Positions 16,787 to 26,186 are shown, counted from the stretch's first letter. The stretch: DNA of 34,873 nt from a candidate division KSB1 bacterium (GCA_034506315.1 JAPDPT010000035.1:1-34873); one strand, 5' to 3'. Made by a program: numbers and translations. The notes: a model not told the origin generated them from the letters alone.

Positions 16787-18160
16787 CTAAGGGAGCCTAC
16801 GGTATCGCCGCAGAATGTCGATCACCTTGTCCACGGGGATGGCTTCGACCACGTGGCCGTCGCGGCCGTGCGTGGTCTCCGCAGCGAACAGGGAGTGGTA
16901 GATGGCCTCCTCCGTTGCCTCGATGGCGGCAAGGAAAAGCGGGCTGAGGTGCTCATCCCGCAGGATTGGGACCACACGCACAGGCTCCGCGGCCTGGTGG
17001 GGGACACGGTTTTCTGGCGCGGTCGAGAAGGCGATTACGTAGTCGCCGCTTCCGTGGCTGGAGAGGCCGCCGGTTCGCGCTAAGCCGTAGAGGGCGCGGA
17101 AGGCCAGACGCTTAAGCTGGCGCGCGTCCAGAGGGGCGTCGGTGGCGACCACGATCATACACGAGCCTCCGTCTGTGGGCAGGGCATCGCGGAGATAGTA
17201 CACGCCGAGCTCCTGCCCCACCGGTACACCGGCGATCTGCAACACGCCCCCGAAATTGGTTTGCACAAGGACTCCTACCGTGTAACCGCCCAGCGAGATG
17301 GGCAGCTTCCGGCTTGCGGTACCGATCCCCCCTTTGAAGCCAAAGCAAACCGTGCCCGTTCCGGCGCCGACGCATCCTTCGGCGACGGCGCCCGCGCGGG
17401 CGGAATCGATGGCCTGCCACACGTGCTCAGGGCGGACGGAGAGGCGGCGGATGTCGTTGAGGTAGCCATCGTTCGTTTCGCCGACCACGGGATTCACCGA
17501 TTGCACGCCCTCGTTTCCGGGCTGCCGAATCGTCCACTGCACCACAGCTTCAGCGGCGATCCCGACGGCAAGGGTATTGGTCAAGATGATCGGCGTTTCC
17601 AGAGTTCCGAGCTCTTCCACCTGAGTCGACCCGACGAGCTTGCCGAATCCATTGCCCACAACGATCGCCGCCGGCACCTTCTCCTGGAACAAATTGCCGC
17701 CGTGGGGCAGGATGGCGGTGACTCCCGTGCAAACTCCATCCGGCGTCCGCAGGGTGACGTGACCGACCTTCACCCCGCCCACGTCTGTAATGGAGTTGAG
17801 AGGGCCACGAGGCAAGATGCCGACCCGTAGCTCAGGCGGGAAGCCCTTTCTGGGTTGGCAGAACGCGGGCGAGGCAGCCAGGACCAGGGCGCAGAAGAGG
17901 GCCCCCAGCCTGTCTCGGACGACCGCTCGGCCCCTCGCTCGCGCTTCCTGTTCTCCATTGTCGTTCCGGCGCGAGCCAACGGCTGGCGGACGGCCGACTG
18001 CTCCGTGAGCAGGTGCCGTTTCCCCTGCAGGAGAGCCGGCGCCGAAGCACGCCGCGCACGGAAAGCCGTTTCGATTCCTGCCCGTTCCCACCGACGCTTT
18101 TCGCCGCAACTGAGCCTTTAGGCCCCGGGCGGGGACCAACGACTCGAGTTCCCAGCTCAT
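16787..18160 (-). CDS. P1-family (S58, DmpA-like) aminopeptidase/D-esterase, exported; N-terminus uncertain
   Basis: An N-terminal-nucleophile hydrolase of the L-aminopeptidase/D-esterase family, which self-cleaves before a Ser. Family hallmarks are ITDVGGVKVGHVTL, GTGVTAILP-like VCTGVTAILP, GNGFGKLVG, TPIILTNT, GCVGAGTGTVCFGFKGGIG, GYTVGVLVQTNFG, then GGSCMIVVATDAPL, where the Ser after Gly is the expected processed nucleophile, and RALYGLARTGG. An export segment (LGALFCALVLAASPAFCQ) sits about 85 residues into the frame opened by ATG 18160. That preceding stretch is low-complexity and family-unlike, and no in-frame ATG or GTG lies just before the signal segment. Either the long start is real (its ATG overlaps the cold-shock gene stop as ATGA), or a rare start codon or a small indel is involved. 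Confidence 0.85.
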   Translation of the reverse strand: MSWELESLVPARGLKAQLRRKASVGTGRNRNGFPCAACFGAGSPAGETAPAHGAVGRPPAVGSRRNDNGEQEARARGRAVVRDRLGALFCALVLAASPAFCQPRKGFPPELRVGILPRGPLNSITDVGGVKVGHVTLRTPDGVCTGVTAILPHGGNLFQEKVPAAIVVGNGFGKLVGSTQVEELGTLETPIILTNTLAVGIAAEAVVQWTIRQPGNEGVQSVNPVVGETNDGYLNDIRRLSVRPEHVWQAIDSARAGAVAEGCVGAGTGTVCFGFKGGIGTASRKLPISLGGYTVGVLVQTNFGGVLQIAGVPVGQELGVYYLRDALPTDGGSCMIVVATDAPLDARQLKRLAFRALYGLARTGGLSSHGSGDYVIAFSTAPENRVPHQAAEPVRVVPILRDEHLSPLFLAAIEATEEAIYHSLFAAETTHGRDGHVVEAIPVDKVIDILRRYRRLP

Positions 18161-18363
18161 CCGACGACCCGCACGCGCACGGCCCTGTCCCCCTTGGGTT
18201 CCCTCCGCACATCGAAAGCGACCCGCTGGCCGGGGATCAGGCGCCTGCTCCGCACAGAGGGGTCGAGGTCGCTCACGTGCACGAAGAGATCCTCATCATC
18301 GTCCGAGACGATGAAGCCGTAGCCTTTTCGGTCGTCCCACATCCTGACCGTGCCGTACTGCAT
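18157..18363 (-). CDS. Cold-shock domain protein (CspA family)
   Basis: A 68-residue single OB-fold RNA/DNA chaperone. It carries RNP1-like KGYGFI and RNP2-like DLFVHVS, and the typical opening GTVRMWDDRKGYGF. Length matches the family. An excellent ribosome site (AAAGGAGG, 7 nt before ATG) precedes it, and the ~165-nt region upstream holds two perfect hairpins. Its TGA overlaps the ATG of the P1 peptidase frame. Confidence 0.93.
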   Translation of the reverse strand: MQYGTVRMWDDRKGYGFIVSDDDEDLFVHVSDLDPSVRSRRLIPGQRVAFDVRREPKGDRAVRVRVVG

Positions 18364-18398
18364 CGTCCAGCCTCCTTTGTTAATCTGTGAGTCTTCTG

Positions 18399-18434
18399 GG
18401 CCGGACTCGAGCCGGCCTGATCCGTCGACTGGAT
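18399..18434 (-). promoter_or_regulatory. Tandem hairpins in the cold-shock gene leader
   Basis: Two adjacent inverted repeats lie 36-71 nt upstream of the cold-shock start. GGCCGG/CCGGCC (18399-18417) has a 7-nt loop, and ATCC/GGAT (18420-18434) has a 7-nt loop. Each loop is itself nearly self-complementary (CTCGAG; GTCGAC). No T-run follows on the minus strand, so a plain intrinsic terminator for the upstream hydrolase gene is less likely than a structured leader; cold-shock mRNAs often have one. Confidence 0.35.
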
Positions 18435-18528
18435 ACCCATGCTTTCCCTTGGCCGCTGTGCCGAATCGCCGCCTCGGTCGTTCCCGCCGGCGGTAATCGC
18501 GTAGGCCCTCGCACCGAGAAGCTGGACT

Positions 18529-19740
18529 TTACGGCGGTTGTGGATCGGCCGGCGTCGAGCAGCATTCACTCATGGCGCGCCGGCCTTTGCCCGAATCTCT
18601 CGTTCCCAGCTCTTCCGCCAGCGGTCGCAGGCCGCACCACTCGGCGAGGGTTTCGAGAGGAGCCCGGCGCCGCGGAAAGGAGTGCTGAAAAAGTGGGCCC
18701 ATTCGCTGGCGGAAGTCGGGGTCCCGTGGTAGGTGGTGGTCGTACAGGATCGTGGTATCCGGCAAGTTCTCGGCAAGGCGCACCGCGTTGGCGATAGCCC
18801 TTTCCAGGTTAACGCGGTTCACGAGCTGGCCGAAGAGATAGGTGGGCGGGCCGTCGAGAATCAAAACGTCCGGCCTTTCCCTCAGGATCCAGCTTGCGTA
18901 GTCCTCGATCGTAGGCCCCTGCAGATCGGAGCTGAACAGCAGTTTGTGCCCACCGCATTCCACGACCACGGCCAGGACCCATCCCACGGTTGCGTACTCC
19001 ACGCCGTGGAAGAGGGGATGGGTGAAGCGTAACTGCGTACCGCCGTACGCGAAGGTGCGCCCGTCGGCGAACTCCACCTGCACATGGGCGAGTCGGCCGG
19101 GCGCGAGCCATTCCTCACTCTGCCACAGTTTGCGGAGCTCCGCAAGGCGTCTCTCGCCCTTGCGAAGTACCTGGCGCCTGCGCTCCGCGTACGACCCGAA
19201 GTCCTTACCCAGGGCTTCGGGAAACATCTTCTCGGCTGGTGGCACGTCGACAGCGAGCGGCTTCTGGACAGATAGCCTGCCCCCCAGTTCCTGTCCCAGC
19301 TCCTGGAAAAAGGTGCGGGCACGGTGCCATTGGGAGCGGTTGATCCACCGGTTGGGGTCCTTCACCAGAAGCTGCTTGTCGCGGTAGATTTCGAGGCCTT
19401 CGGCCACGCTGGCGTAGTGGTCGTGATGGTAGTGTGTAATGACAACTACGTCGGCCTTCTTCGCCCACGCCGCGATCGTCTCCAAGGCGGCCAGCTTGAA
19501 CTGATCGCGCACGGGCTCTTCCAGAGGAAAGCTGGGCTGCATGGCCGATGCCCCCGGGTCGATCAGGACCCGTACGTCGGGGGTCTGGACGAAAACGCTC
19601 ATGGTCTTCGCCCCGAGGGAGTCGGCCCAGAGCAAGCGCGCTGCGATGGGGCCTGCCACCAGCTTCGGCGCGCGTTCTGCAGTTTGCCGGACCTTGCGCA
19701 GGAGGACGGGCTCTTGTGCACGACGAGGTGCTTTGCTCAC
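18529..19740 (-). CDS. UPF0282-type metallo-beta-lactamase-fold hydrolase
   Basis: A 403-residue predicted metal-dependent hydrolase. The core begins WADSLGAKTMSVFVQTPDVRVLIDPG, as in the UPF0282 (COG2248) family known mainly from archaea. The metal site HYHHDHY (residues 103-109, HxHxDH pattern) follows, then further ligands expected in LLFSSDLQG and LYDHHLPRD. The start is GTG 19740 with GAGAGGG 7 nt upstream. The first ~35 residues are a basic extension not expected in the family, and the last ~25 residues are low-complexity. It starts 12 nt after the sugar-isomerase stop, so the two are co-transcribed. The reaction and substrate are unknown; a cytosolic role fits the lack of a signal peptide. 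Confidence 0.82.
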   Translation of the reverse strand: MSKAPRRAQEPVLLRKVRQTAERAPKLVAGPIAARLLWADSLGAKTMSVFVQTPDVRVLIDPGASAMQPSFPLEEPVRDQFKLAALETIAAWAKKADVVVITHYHHDHYASVAEGLEIYRDKQLLVKDPNRWINRSQWHRARTFFQELGQELGGRLSVQKPLAVDVPPAEKMFPEALGKDFGSYAERRRQVLRKGERRLAELRKLWQSEEWLAPGRLAHVQVEFADGRTFAYGGTQLRFTHPLFHGVEYATVGWVLAVVVECGGHKLLFSSDLQGPTIEDYASWILRERPDVLILDGPPTYLFGQLVNRVNLERAIANAVRLAENLPDTTILYDHHLPRDPDFRQRMGPLFQHSFPRRRAPLETLAEWCGLRPLAEELGTRDSGKGRRAMSECCSTPADPQPP

Positions 19741-19752
19741 GGCCGGTCCCTC

Positions 19753-20565
19753 TCAGGCCGAGGGGTTGTTTTCGTGGGGATCGCGCAGGGAGTGCCAGAG
19801 TTGTTCCCAGATTGTCTTGCTCAGCAACAGGTACTCCCTCCGCCGCGAAAAGATTTCGAGGGTGACCGTGTCGTCGTAGCCGTATTTCCAGAGCTTGGCG
19901 GCCACCTCTTTCCAGTCGATGCTGCCGCAGTAGAGGGGCAGGTGGAGATCTTTGTCGCCGCCCACGTTGTCGCTGAGGTGCACGTGAGTTAGCCTGGCGT
20001 GAAACGAGGAGAGGAGGGCGTCGAGCTGCCCTGAGGCGTAGCCCAAATTGGCGTGGCCCACATCGAGATGGAAGCGCAAGTGAGGGTAGTCCTGGAACAG
20101 GCGATCCAGCAGGTCGATCCGCTCGGGATTGGACTCGGTGTTCTCCAGCATCAGGAACAGGCCGCGCTCGAGTGCGATAGGGGAGAGGTAGTCGAGAGCG
20201 GCGCGCCAGCAGTCCAGTCTGTAATCCCGAGGGAGGATACGTTCCGGGCCCGAGAACAGGAAGTGAAGCGTCACCTTGGTAGCGCCGAGATCTGCCAGCA
20301 CCCGTAAGTCCTCGGCCACCTGCTGCAGGGCCGCTGTGCGGAGCCGGGTGTACGCGCTCTCGATGGGGAGGTAGTAGGCGGTATGGCCCACGACTCCAAG
20401 TCCGGACTTGAGGACAGCGGCCTGGACGCGTGGGCTGCGGGCCGCTTCGTTCGTGGCTCGGGGCGGCTCCAGCGTGAGGTCGAGGAAGTCAAACCCGTGC
20501 TCCGCGGCGAACGCTACCTCCTCGTCGATCGGGAGGCGCGGATCATTCATCATCCCGACACGCAT
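19753..20565 (-). CDS. Sugar phosphate isomerase/epimerase (AP-endonuclease-2-like TIM barrel)
   Basis: A 270-residue xylose-isomerase-like TIM barrel, probably an isomerase or epimerase of a sugar or inositol derivative. ATG 20565 is chosen for AAAGGAAGG directly upstream; an open frame extends to 20625 without support. Metal-binding positions are recognisable in strand order: LENTESNP (Glu), HLDVGHAN (Asp, His), HVHLSDN (His, Asp) and VTLEIFS (Glu). It leads a two-gene unit with the UPF0282 hydrolase 12 nt downstream. No promoter is clear in the 151 nt upstream. Substrate not assignable. Confidence 0.85.
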   Translation of the reverse strand: MRVGMMNDPRLPIDEEVAFAAEHGFDFLDLTLEPPRATNEAARSPRVQAAVLKSGLGVVGHTAYYLPIESAYTRLRTAALQQVAEDLRVLADLGATKVTLHFLFSGPERILPRDYRLDCWRAALDYLSPIALERGLFLMLENTESNPERIDLLDRLFQDYPHLRFHLDVGHANLGYASGQLDALLSSFHARLTHVHLSDNVGGDKDLHLPLYCGSIDWKEVAAKLWKYGYDDTVTLEIFSRRREYLLLSKTIWEQLWHSLRDPHENNPSA

Positions 20566-20716
20566 GGCCCTTCCTTTGTCGCCCGCGGCCTGGACGGGAA
20601 CCGAAGCCCTATCCGCCTGGCGCACCTCGCAGGGTCCGTTCCCCCGTCCCCGGCAGACGCAAATTACCGTGGCCGGTCGGTCCGTCCACCGCGAAGGCTG
20701 GAACCCGAAGGGAAAC

Positions 20717-21481
20717 CTACCTGCCTTTGAGTTCCTCCAGGAGCCTTCTCGCTTCCTGTTTGTGCTCGGGGTCGTCGGGGTCCGAGACCGGTAGCTCCAG
20801 GACTTTCTGGTACTCGGCCCTGGCCAGCTCGTACTGTTTCATCATTTCGTACGTCCGCCCCAGTTCCAAGTGGTGGTTGATGTGTTCCGGCTTGATTTCG
20901 ATGGCCCGGAGGAAGTAGCGAACGGCCTCTTCGTTGCTTGCCGGCGGGAGTCCGCCGTAGACGACCTTTGCGGCCAGCTTCAGCACGCCACTCAGATTGG
21001 CGACCTCTCGGTGCCAGCGGGCCAGAACGTGCAGGGCACCGTCGTGGCGCGGATTCAGCTGGATCGCCTTTTCGGCTTCTTCCTTCACCTCGCGCGACAG
21101 CTCCACCTTCCGCTTCCCCCCAACGAGGAGAGCGACCCGGCCCACAGCCACGGAGAGAACGAAGTGGGCGTCTGCGCTCTCCGGGCACCGGCGCACAGCC
21201 AACCGGGCGTAGTGCTCCGCACGACGGTAATACTCCCCCTGCTCCTTTTCCGGCTTCTTTTCTCCCACGTCCACCAGCGCCTCTCCGAGCTTCCACAGAG
21301 CCTCGCAGTGGGTGGAATCGAGCTGGACGGCACGCTGGTACGCCGCCAAGGCCTCCTCCAGTCGGAAGTGGGCCCGAGCGCTGTCACCTTGGGCCAGAAG
21401 CTGCTCGGGCGTCTGTCCGAACGTCGGATTGGCGAGGACGAAACCGAACGCGAGTGCGAACCACACGCGCCTGGCGATCAT
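20717..21481 (-). CDS. Exported TPR-repeat protein
   Basis: A 254-residue protein with a signal peptide (MIARRVWFALAFGFVLANPTFGQ) and several tetratricopeptide helices. Examples are ALAAYQRAVQLDSTHCEALWKLGEAL (residues ~45-70), AEHYARLAVRRCPESADAHF, EAEKAIQLNPRHDGALHVLARW, AVRYFLRAIEIKPEHINHHLELGRTY and ARAEYQKVLELP. The arrangement, with a long insertion between repeats, resembles bacterial proteins related to the RMD/FAM82 TPR family. GGGAGG lies upstream of the ATG with good spacing, and a promoter candidate is at 21556-21584. Likely a periplasmic scaffold; the partner is unknown. Confidence 0.82.
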   Translation of the reverse strand: MIARRVWFALAFGFVLANPTFGQTPEQLLAQGDSARAHFRLEEALAAYQRAVQLDSTHCEALWKLGEALVDVGEKKPEKEQGEYYRRAEHYARLAVRRCPESADAHFVLSVAVGRVALLVGGKRKVELSREVKEEAEKAIQLNPRHDGALHVLARWHREVANLSGVLKLAAKVVYGGLPPASNEEAVRYFLRAIEIKPEHINHHLELGRTYEMMKQYELARAEYQKVLELPVSDPDDPEHKQEARRLLEELKGR

Positions 21482-21555
21482 CGGGTTCCTCCCTCACTGA
21501 GCGTGGTTAACGTCCCTTCGTTCTGGCATGCAGTCGCTCCCCACGCAGTGCGACA

Positions 21556-21584
21556 AGTCTATGGATCTTTTCCGCAAAAATCAA
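21556..21584 (-). promoter_or_regulatory. Candidate promoter of the TPR gene
   Basis: On the minus strand TTGATT (21584-21579), 17 nt, TAGACT (21561-21556), followed by TG. The start point would be about 70 nt before the ATG at 21481. It has the same 17-nt spacing as other promoter candidates in the window. Confidence 0.4.
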
Positions 21585-21609
21585 GGTTCCAGCGCGATGG
21601 CTGAAGGTC

Positions 21610-21638
21610 TTGGGAATTAGGCGCCGTTGCGTTACCTT
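21610..21638 (+). promoter_or_regulatory. Candidate promoter of uvrA
   Basis: TTGGGA (21610-21615), 17-nt spacer, TACCTT (21633-21638), on the opposite strand to the TPR promoter and about 25 nt from it, so the two genes diverge from one control region. No LexA-type operator of the E. coli (CTGT-N8-ACAG) or Bacillus (GAAC-N4-GTTC) form was seen nearby. Confidence 0.35.
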
Positions 21639-21764
21639 AGCACGGCGAGGGAGAGGAGTAAGAAAGCCGTCGTTCCTTTGCGACGGTTCGGAACGGGGTA
21701 CCCTGGTCAGGTTCGCGCAAGTAGGAGCGTCTGGGAGGGCGATTCGATCCCCTGTGTGTGGGCC

Positions 21765-24596
21765 ATGGCGGAGAAGGACCGCATTGTCATTCGAGGGGCG
21801 CGGGAGCACAACCTGAAGAACATTGATCTGGAGATCCCGCGCGACAAGCTGGTGGTGATCACCGGCCTTTCGGGGTCGGGGAAGTCGTCCTTAGCCTTCG
21901 ACACCATTTACGCCGAGGGCCAGAGGCGCTACGTGGAGTCGCTTTCAGCCTACGCGCGCCAGTTCCTTGGGCTCATGGAGAAGCCGGACGTGGACTATAT
22001 CGAGGGCCTGTCGCCGGCCATCTCGATCGAGCAGAAGTCGGTTTCGAAAAACCCGCGCTCCACGGTAGGGACGGTCACCGAGATTTACGACTACCTCCGG
22101 CTCCTCTTCGCGCGCATCGGGGTTCCGCACTGCTACCGGTGCGGGAGGCAATTGCAGAGGCAAACCGTTCAGCAGATCGTCGACGCCGTGTTAGCCCTGC
22201 CTCAGGGATCGCGGGTCCAGATTCTGGCCCCCGTGGTGCGCGGCCGTAAGGGGGAGTACCGTGAGATCTTCGAGGAAGCACGGCGAGACGGCTTCGTTCG
22301 GGTGCGTGTGGATGGCGAAGTGCTGGAGCTCGACCGAGAGATCCGCCTGGACAAGAACAAGAAGCACAACATCGAGATCGTGGTCGATCGCCTCGTGGTG
22401 GCGGAGAAAGCAGCCAGACGCCTGGCGGATTCTGTGGAGACCGCACTTCACCTGGCCTCAGGCCTGGTCATCGTAGACGCCTCCGAAGGCGGTGAGATGC
22501 TGTTCAGCGAGCACTACGCCTGTCCCGATTGTGGCATCTCCTACGAAGAGATCGAGCCCCGGATGTTTTCCTTCAATAGCCCCTATGGCGCCTGCCGGGA
22601 GTGCAACGGTCTCGGTAGCCGGATGGTGATTGACCCGGAGCTGGTGGTCCCCAATCCGGATTTAACGGTACGGCAGGGGGCTCTTGCACCCTGGGGAGCC
22701 GTGCGCGATGGCTGGTACGCGACACTGATCCAGGGGGTGGCCGAGCGGTTCCAGATCGACCTCGACACGCCCTGGCGCAGCCTGCCGGAGGAGGCTCGGA
22801 GGGTACTCCTGTACGGGAGCGACGAGCCGATCCAGTTTCGCTATGCCAGTCGCGATGGCTCCAGCAGCGGCACCTTCCGCCAGAAGTTCGAGGGGGTCAT
22901 CCCGAATCTCGAGAGGCGCTATCGGCAGACCGAGTCGGAGGCGATCCGCGAGTGGATCGAAGGCTTCATGCGCCCTGTCCCTTGTCCCGCTTGTCAGGGG
23001 GCGCGCCTGAGGCCTGAGGCTCTGGCGGTCAAGATCGCCGGCCACAGCATTTACGACGTAGCCCGCATGTCCATCCGGCAGGCGCTGGAATTCTTCGAGC
23101 GTCTGGAGTTGGGCGAGCGAGAGCAGCTCATCGCCCACCAGATCCTCAAAGAGATCCGCGAGAGGCTTCAGTTTCTGATCAACGTGGGGGTGGACTATCT
23201 GACACTGGACCGAGCGGCGGCCACCCTCTCAGGAGGAGAGTCGCAACGCATTCGCCTGGCCACCCAGATCGGCTCTCAGCTGGTGGGGGTCCTGTACATT
23301 CTGGACGAGCCGTCCATCGGTTTGCACCAGCGAGACAACCACCGCCTGATCAACACCCTCTGCCAGCTGCGGGACCTGGGGAATACGGTGATCGTCGTTG
23401 AGCACGATCGGGAGACCATTGAACGTGCCGACTACGTGATCGACCTCGGGCCAGGGGCCGGGGAGCACGGCGGTTACGTCGTGGCGACGGGCACCCCCGC
23501 GGAGATCGCGGCAAACCCCCGCTCCCTTACAGGGCAGTACATCGCCGGAGTGCGGGCCATTCCTGTTCCGAAGCGGAGACGCCGCGGAAACGGGCAGTTC
23601 CTGGTCCTCCGCGGCGCCCGCGGGAATAACCTCAAGAACATCGACGTGCGGATTCCCTTGGGCTGTTTCGTGTGCGTCACGGGCGTCTCCGGGTCCGGGA
23701 AGAGCACGCTGATCGATGAGACCCTCTACCCCATTCTGGCCAAGGCCCTCTACCATGCCAAGGAACAGCCGTTGCCGTACGACGCAATTGAGGGAATCGA
23801 GCATATCGACAAGGTAATCAACATCGATCAGAGCCCCATCGGGCGAACGCCGCGCTCCAACCCAGCTACGTACACGGGTCTCTTTACGTACATCCGCGAC
23901 CTCTACTCGAGGCTGCCTGAGGCTCGAATGCGGGGGTACAAACCCGGGCGCTTCAGCTTCAATGTGAAAGGGGGACGCTGCGAAGCCTGCCAAGGAGACG
24001 GAATCATCAAGATCGAAATGCACTTCCTGCCCGACGTCTACGTGACCTGTGAGGTGTGCAAGGGACGACGGTACAATCGCGAGACGCTGGAGATCAAGTA
24101 CAAGGGCAAGTCGATCGCCGACGTTCTTGAAATGACCGTCTCCCAGGCCCTTGAGTTCTTTGAGAACATCCCGCCCATCCGGAGGAAGCTACAGACCCTC
24201 CACGATGTCGGACTGGGCTACATCCGGCTTGGCCAGCAGGCCACGACGCTTTCGGGCGGCGAGGCGCAGCGGGTGAAGCTCGCCGCTGAGCTGTCGAAAG
24301 TGAGCACAGGGCGTACGCTCTATATCCTCGATGAGCCCACTACGGGCCTGCATTTCGAAGACATCCGCATGCTGCTGGACGTGCTGAATCGCCTGGTGGA
24401 ACGCGGGAATACGGTGATCGTGATTGAGCACCACATGGACGTCATCAAGACGGCTGACTACATCATCGATCTCGGCCCCGAAGGTGGCGAGCAAGGAGGC
24501 TACGTCGTGGCCGTCGGGACGCCGGAGGAAGTGGCCCAGAATCCCCGTTCCTACACCGGGCATTTCCTCAGGCGGGAACTGGGGCTTGCACCCTGA
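21765..24596 (+). CDS. uvrA: Excinuclease ABC subunit A
   Basis: The DNA-damage recognition ATPase of nucleotide excision repair, acting as a dimer with UvrB in the cytosol. ATG 21765 gives the family-typical start ([20 protein letters not shown]) and 943 residues, the normal length; the frame is open upstream to 21627 but that stretch is unlike UvrA. Both ABC modules are intact: Walker [10 protein letters not shown] (about residues 34-42) and GVSGSGKST, signatures [12 protein letters not shown] and [12 protein letters not shown], Walker [12 protein letters not shown] and [11 protein letters not shown]. Zinc modules show CYRCG, CPDC...CRECNG and CEACQG...CEVCKGRR. The ribosome site is weak (GGGAGGG lies 25 nt away). 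A single-gene unit is likely. Confidence 0.98.
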   Translation: MAEKDRIVIRGAREHNLKNIDLEIPRDKLVVITGLSGSGKSSLAFDTIYAEGQRRYVESLSAYARQFLGLMEKPDVDYIEGLSPAISIEQKSVSKNPRSTVGTVTEIYDYLRLLFARIGVPHCYRCGRQLQRQTVQQIVDAVLALPQGSRVQILAPVVRGRKGEYREIFEEARRDGFVRVRVDGEVLELDREIRLDKNKKHNIEIVVDRLVVAEKAARRLADSVETALHLASGLVIVDASEGGEMLFSEHYACPDCGISYEEIEPRMFSFNSPYGACRECNGLGSRMVIDPELVVPNPDLTVRQGALAPWGAVRDGWYATLIQGVAERFQIDLDTPWRSLPEEARRVLLYGSDEPIQFRYASRDGSSSGTFRQKFEGVIPNLERRYRQTESEAIREWIEGFMRPVPCPACQGARLRPEALAVKIAGHSIYDVARMSIRQALEFFERLELGEREQLIAHQILKEIRERLQFLINVGVDYLTLDRAAATLSGGESQRIRLATQIGSQLVGVLYILDEPSIGLHQRDNHRLINTLCQLRDLGNTVIVVEHDRETIERADYVIDLGPGAGEHGGYVVATGTPAEIAANPRSLTGQYIAGVRAIPVPKRRRRGNGQFLVLRGARGNNLKNIDVRIPLGCFVCVTGVSGSGKSTLIDETLYPILAKALYHAKEQPLPYDAIEGIEHIDKVINIDQSPIGRTPRSNPATYTGLFTYIRDLYSRLPEARMRGYKPGRFSFNVKGGRCEACQGDGIIKIEMHFLPDVYVTCEVCKGRRYNRETLEIKYKGKSIADVLEMTVSQALEFFENIPPIRRKLQTLHDVGLGYIRLGQQATTLSGGEAQRVKLAAELSKVSTGRTLYILDEPTTGLHFEDIRMLLDVLNRLVERGNTVIVIEHHMDVIKTADYIIDLGPEGGEQGGYVVAVGTPEEVAQNPRSYTGHFLRRELGLAP

Positions 24597-24643
24597 ACAG
24601 GGGAGGCCGTCTTCTGACGAGGGATGCCTTCCCGGATTCATCC

Positions 24644-24668
24644 CGCCCCGGCAGGACGAGGCGGGGCG
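24644..24668 (+). terminator. GC-rich hairpin after uvrA
   Basis: A 7-bp stem CGCCCCG/CGGGGCG (24644-24650 with 24662-24668, 11-nt loop) lies 48 nt after the uvrA stop. There is no T-run, so it may stabilise the mRNA end or be a factor-assisted terminator rather than an intrinsic one. Confidence 0.25.
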
Positions 24669-24734
24669 CGCATCCCAATCTCCCCAGGATGAGCCACAAA
24701 TGAGGTGGGCTGCCAGAGCAGAACGACGAAATCG

Positions 24735-26165
24735 ATGCTTGAGGAAAACCTGACGAGTGGCGTTCGCACCCTGCGCGGCGATCCCAGGAAAGCGATCGTC
24801 AAGCTTTCGGCGCCGATGGTGGTGGCCAACGTCGTCCAGGCCGTGTACAACCTGGCCGATGGCATCTGGGTGGCGGGCTTGGGCGCCGACGCCCTGGCAG
24901 GCGTAGGCCTGTTTTTCCCGTTCTTTATGATCATGCTTTCGCTGGCCGCGGGCATGGCGATCGGGGGAAGTGCCGCGGTGTCGCGGCGGATCGGTGCCCG
25001 GGATAAGGCAGGCTCCGATTCGGCGGCTGTTCATACCCTGGCAATTGGGCTCGGCATCGCCGTGACTCTAACCTTGGTGTGCTATCCCCTCCTGTCCCAC
25101 ATTTTTCGCGGAACCGGTGTACGTGGGCCAGTTCTTGAGCTTACCTTGCAGTACGGCCGCATTCTGGTGGCAGGTTCCGTGCTGTTGGTTTTCAGTAACC
25201 TGGCCAACGGCATCCTGCGCGGTGAAGGCGACTCCCAGAGGGCCATGCTGGCGATGGTCCTCGGCTCGCTGCTCAATATCGGCCTGGATCCCCTGTTTAT
25301 CTACACACTCGGGATGGGGATAGCCGGCGCGGCCTGGGCAACCCTGTTGTCCATCGGCCTTTCCGCGGTCTTGATGGGCTACTGGATTTTCGTCCGCCGC
25401 AGCACCTACGTCCGCATCCGCGTCCGCGCGTTTCGATACGACGGGCGGATCGCCGCCGAGATTCTGCGGGTGGGTGTACCCGCCTCCTTTGCGCAGCTCT
25501 CCATGGCCGCGGCTATGTTCGTGCTCAACGCCATCGTGGTCCGCGCTGGAGGAACGGACGGGGTGGCCATCTTTACCAGCGCGTGGCGCATCATCATGTT
25601 CGGTCTGGTCCCTCTTTTCGGCATTGCCACGGGAGTCACGGCGGTCACCGGGGCGGCTTATGGCGCTCGGGATGTTGAAAAGCTGCGCACTGGCTACTTC
25701 TACGGGATTGAGGTAGGACTGGCCATCGAGGGAGCCGTCTTCGTTTCGATCCTGCTTCTGGCGCCGCGATTGGCCTACCTTTTCACCTACGCGGAAAAGT
25801 CCTCCCACCTGGCCCGCGATCTCTCCCACGCCATGCGCATCCTTGCCTGCTTCCTTCCGACTGTCCCCCTCGGAATGCTCACCGGCTCGATGTTCCAGGG
25901 GATCGGCAAAGGCGAGAATTCCCTCGCGGTGACCGTGCTCCGGACCCTCGTCCTGCAAATCGCTTTCGGTTACCTGCTGGGGTTGAGCTTCGCTCTCGGC
26001 CTGGAGGGAGTCTGGTGGGGTATCGTGAGCGGGAATGTCCTGGCCGCTTTGGTGAGCTTCCTCTGGGGTAGGTACACAGTTCGCCGATTGGAAAAGCGGC
26101 TTGTGTCGGCAACGGTTTCCTCGGAAGCGGAGGTCGTGGCCCCGAAAGGCCGGGCCGGTCTTTGA
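24735..26165 (+). CDS. MATE-family multidrug/Na+(H+) antiporter
   Basis: A 476-residue inner-membrane efflux protein with about 12 hydrophobic segments in two related halves. Family-like features are the N-terminal LEENLTSGVRTLRGDPRKAIVKLSAPMVV, the YNLADGIWVAGLGADALAGVG segment, and the GDSQRAMLAMVLGSLLNIGLDPLFI segment before the second half. ATG 24735 is chosen because the family starts there; a GTG at 24705 would add an unlike decapeptide. Neither start has a clear ribosome site. It may be an orphan gene behind uvrA. The exported compound cannot be inferred. Confidence 0.92.
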   Translation: MLEENLTSGVRTLRGDPRKAIVKLSAPMVVANVVQAVYNLADGIWVAGLGADALAGVGLFFPFFMIMLSLAAGMAIGGSAAVSRRIGARDKAGSDSAAVHTLAIGLGIAVTLTLVCYPLLSHIFRGTGVRGPVLELTLQYGRILVAGSVLLVFSNLANGILRGEGDSQRAMLAMVLGSLLNIGLDPLFIYTLGMGIAGAAWATLLSIGLSAVLMGYWIFVRRSTYVRIRVRAFRYDGRIAAEILRVGVPASFAQLSMAAAMFVLNAIVVRAGGTDGVAIFTSAWRIIMFGLVPLFGIATGVTAVTGAAYGARDVEKLRTGYFYGIEVGLAIEGAVFVSILLLAPRLAYLFTYAEKSSHLARDLSHAMRILACFLPTVPLGMLTGSMFQGIGKGENSLAVTVLRTLVLQIAFGYLLGLSFALGLEGVWWGIVSGNVLAALVSFLWGRYTVRRLEKRLVSATVSSEAEVVAPKGRAGL

Positions 26166-26186
26166 CAATTCGTGAAATCTTTACCC

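Noticed and set aside
18390..18520. A tRNA- or tmRNA-like 3' half upstream of the cold-shock gene (stem with CTCGAGT loop)
   Set aside because: The loop lacks the conserved TTC, no matching 5' acceptor strand exists at a suitable distance, and the neighbouring loop lacks U33.
21627..21764. A 46-codon upstream extension of uvrA
   Set aside because: Unlike any UvrA N-terminus; ATG 21765 gives the standard opening and length, and a promoter candidate overlaps the extension.
26162..26167. TTGACA overlapping the MATE stop codon as a -35 element
   Set aside because: No -10-like hexamer lies 15-19 nt downstream; the TTGCCT/TAATTT pair at 26187-26215 fits better.
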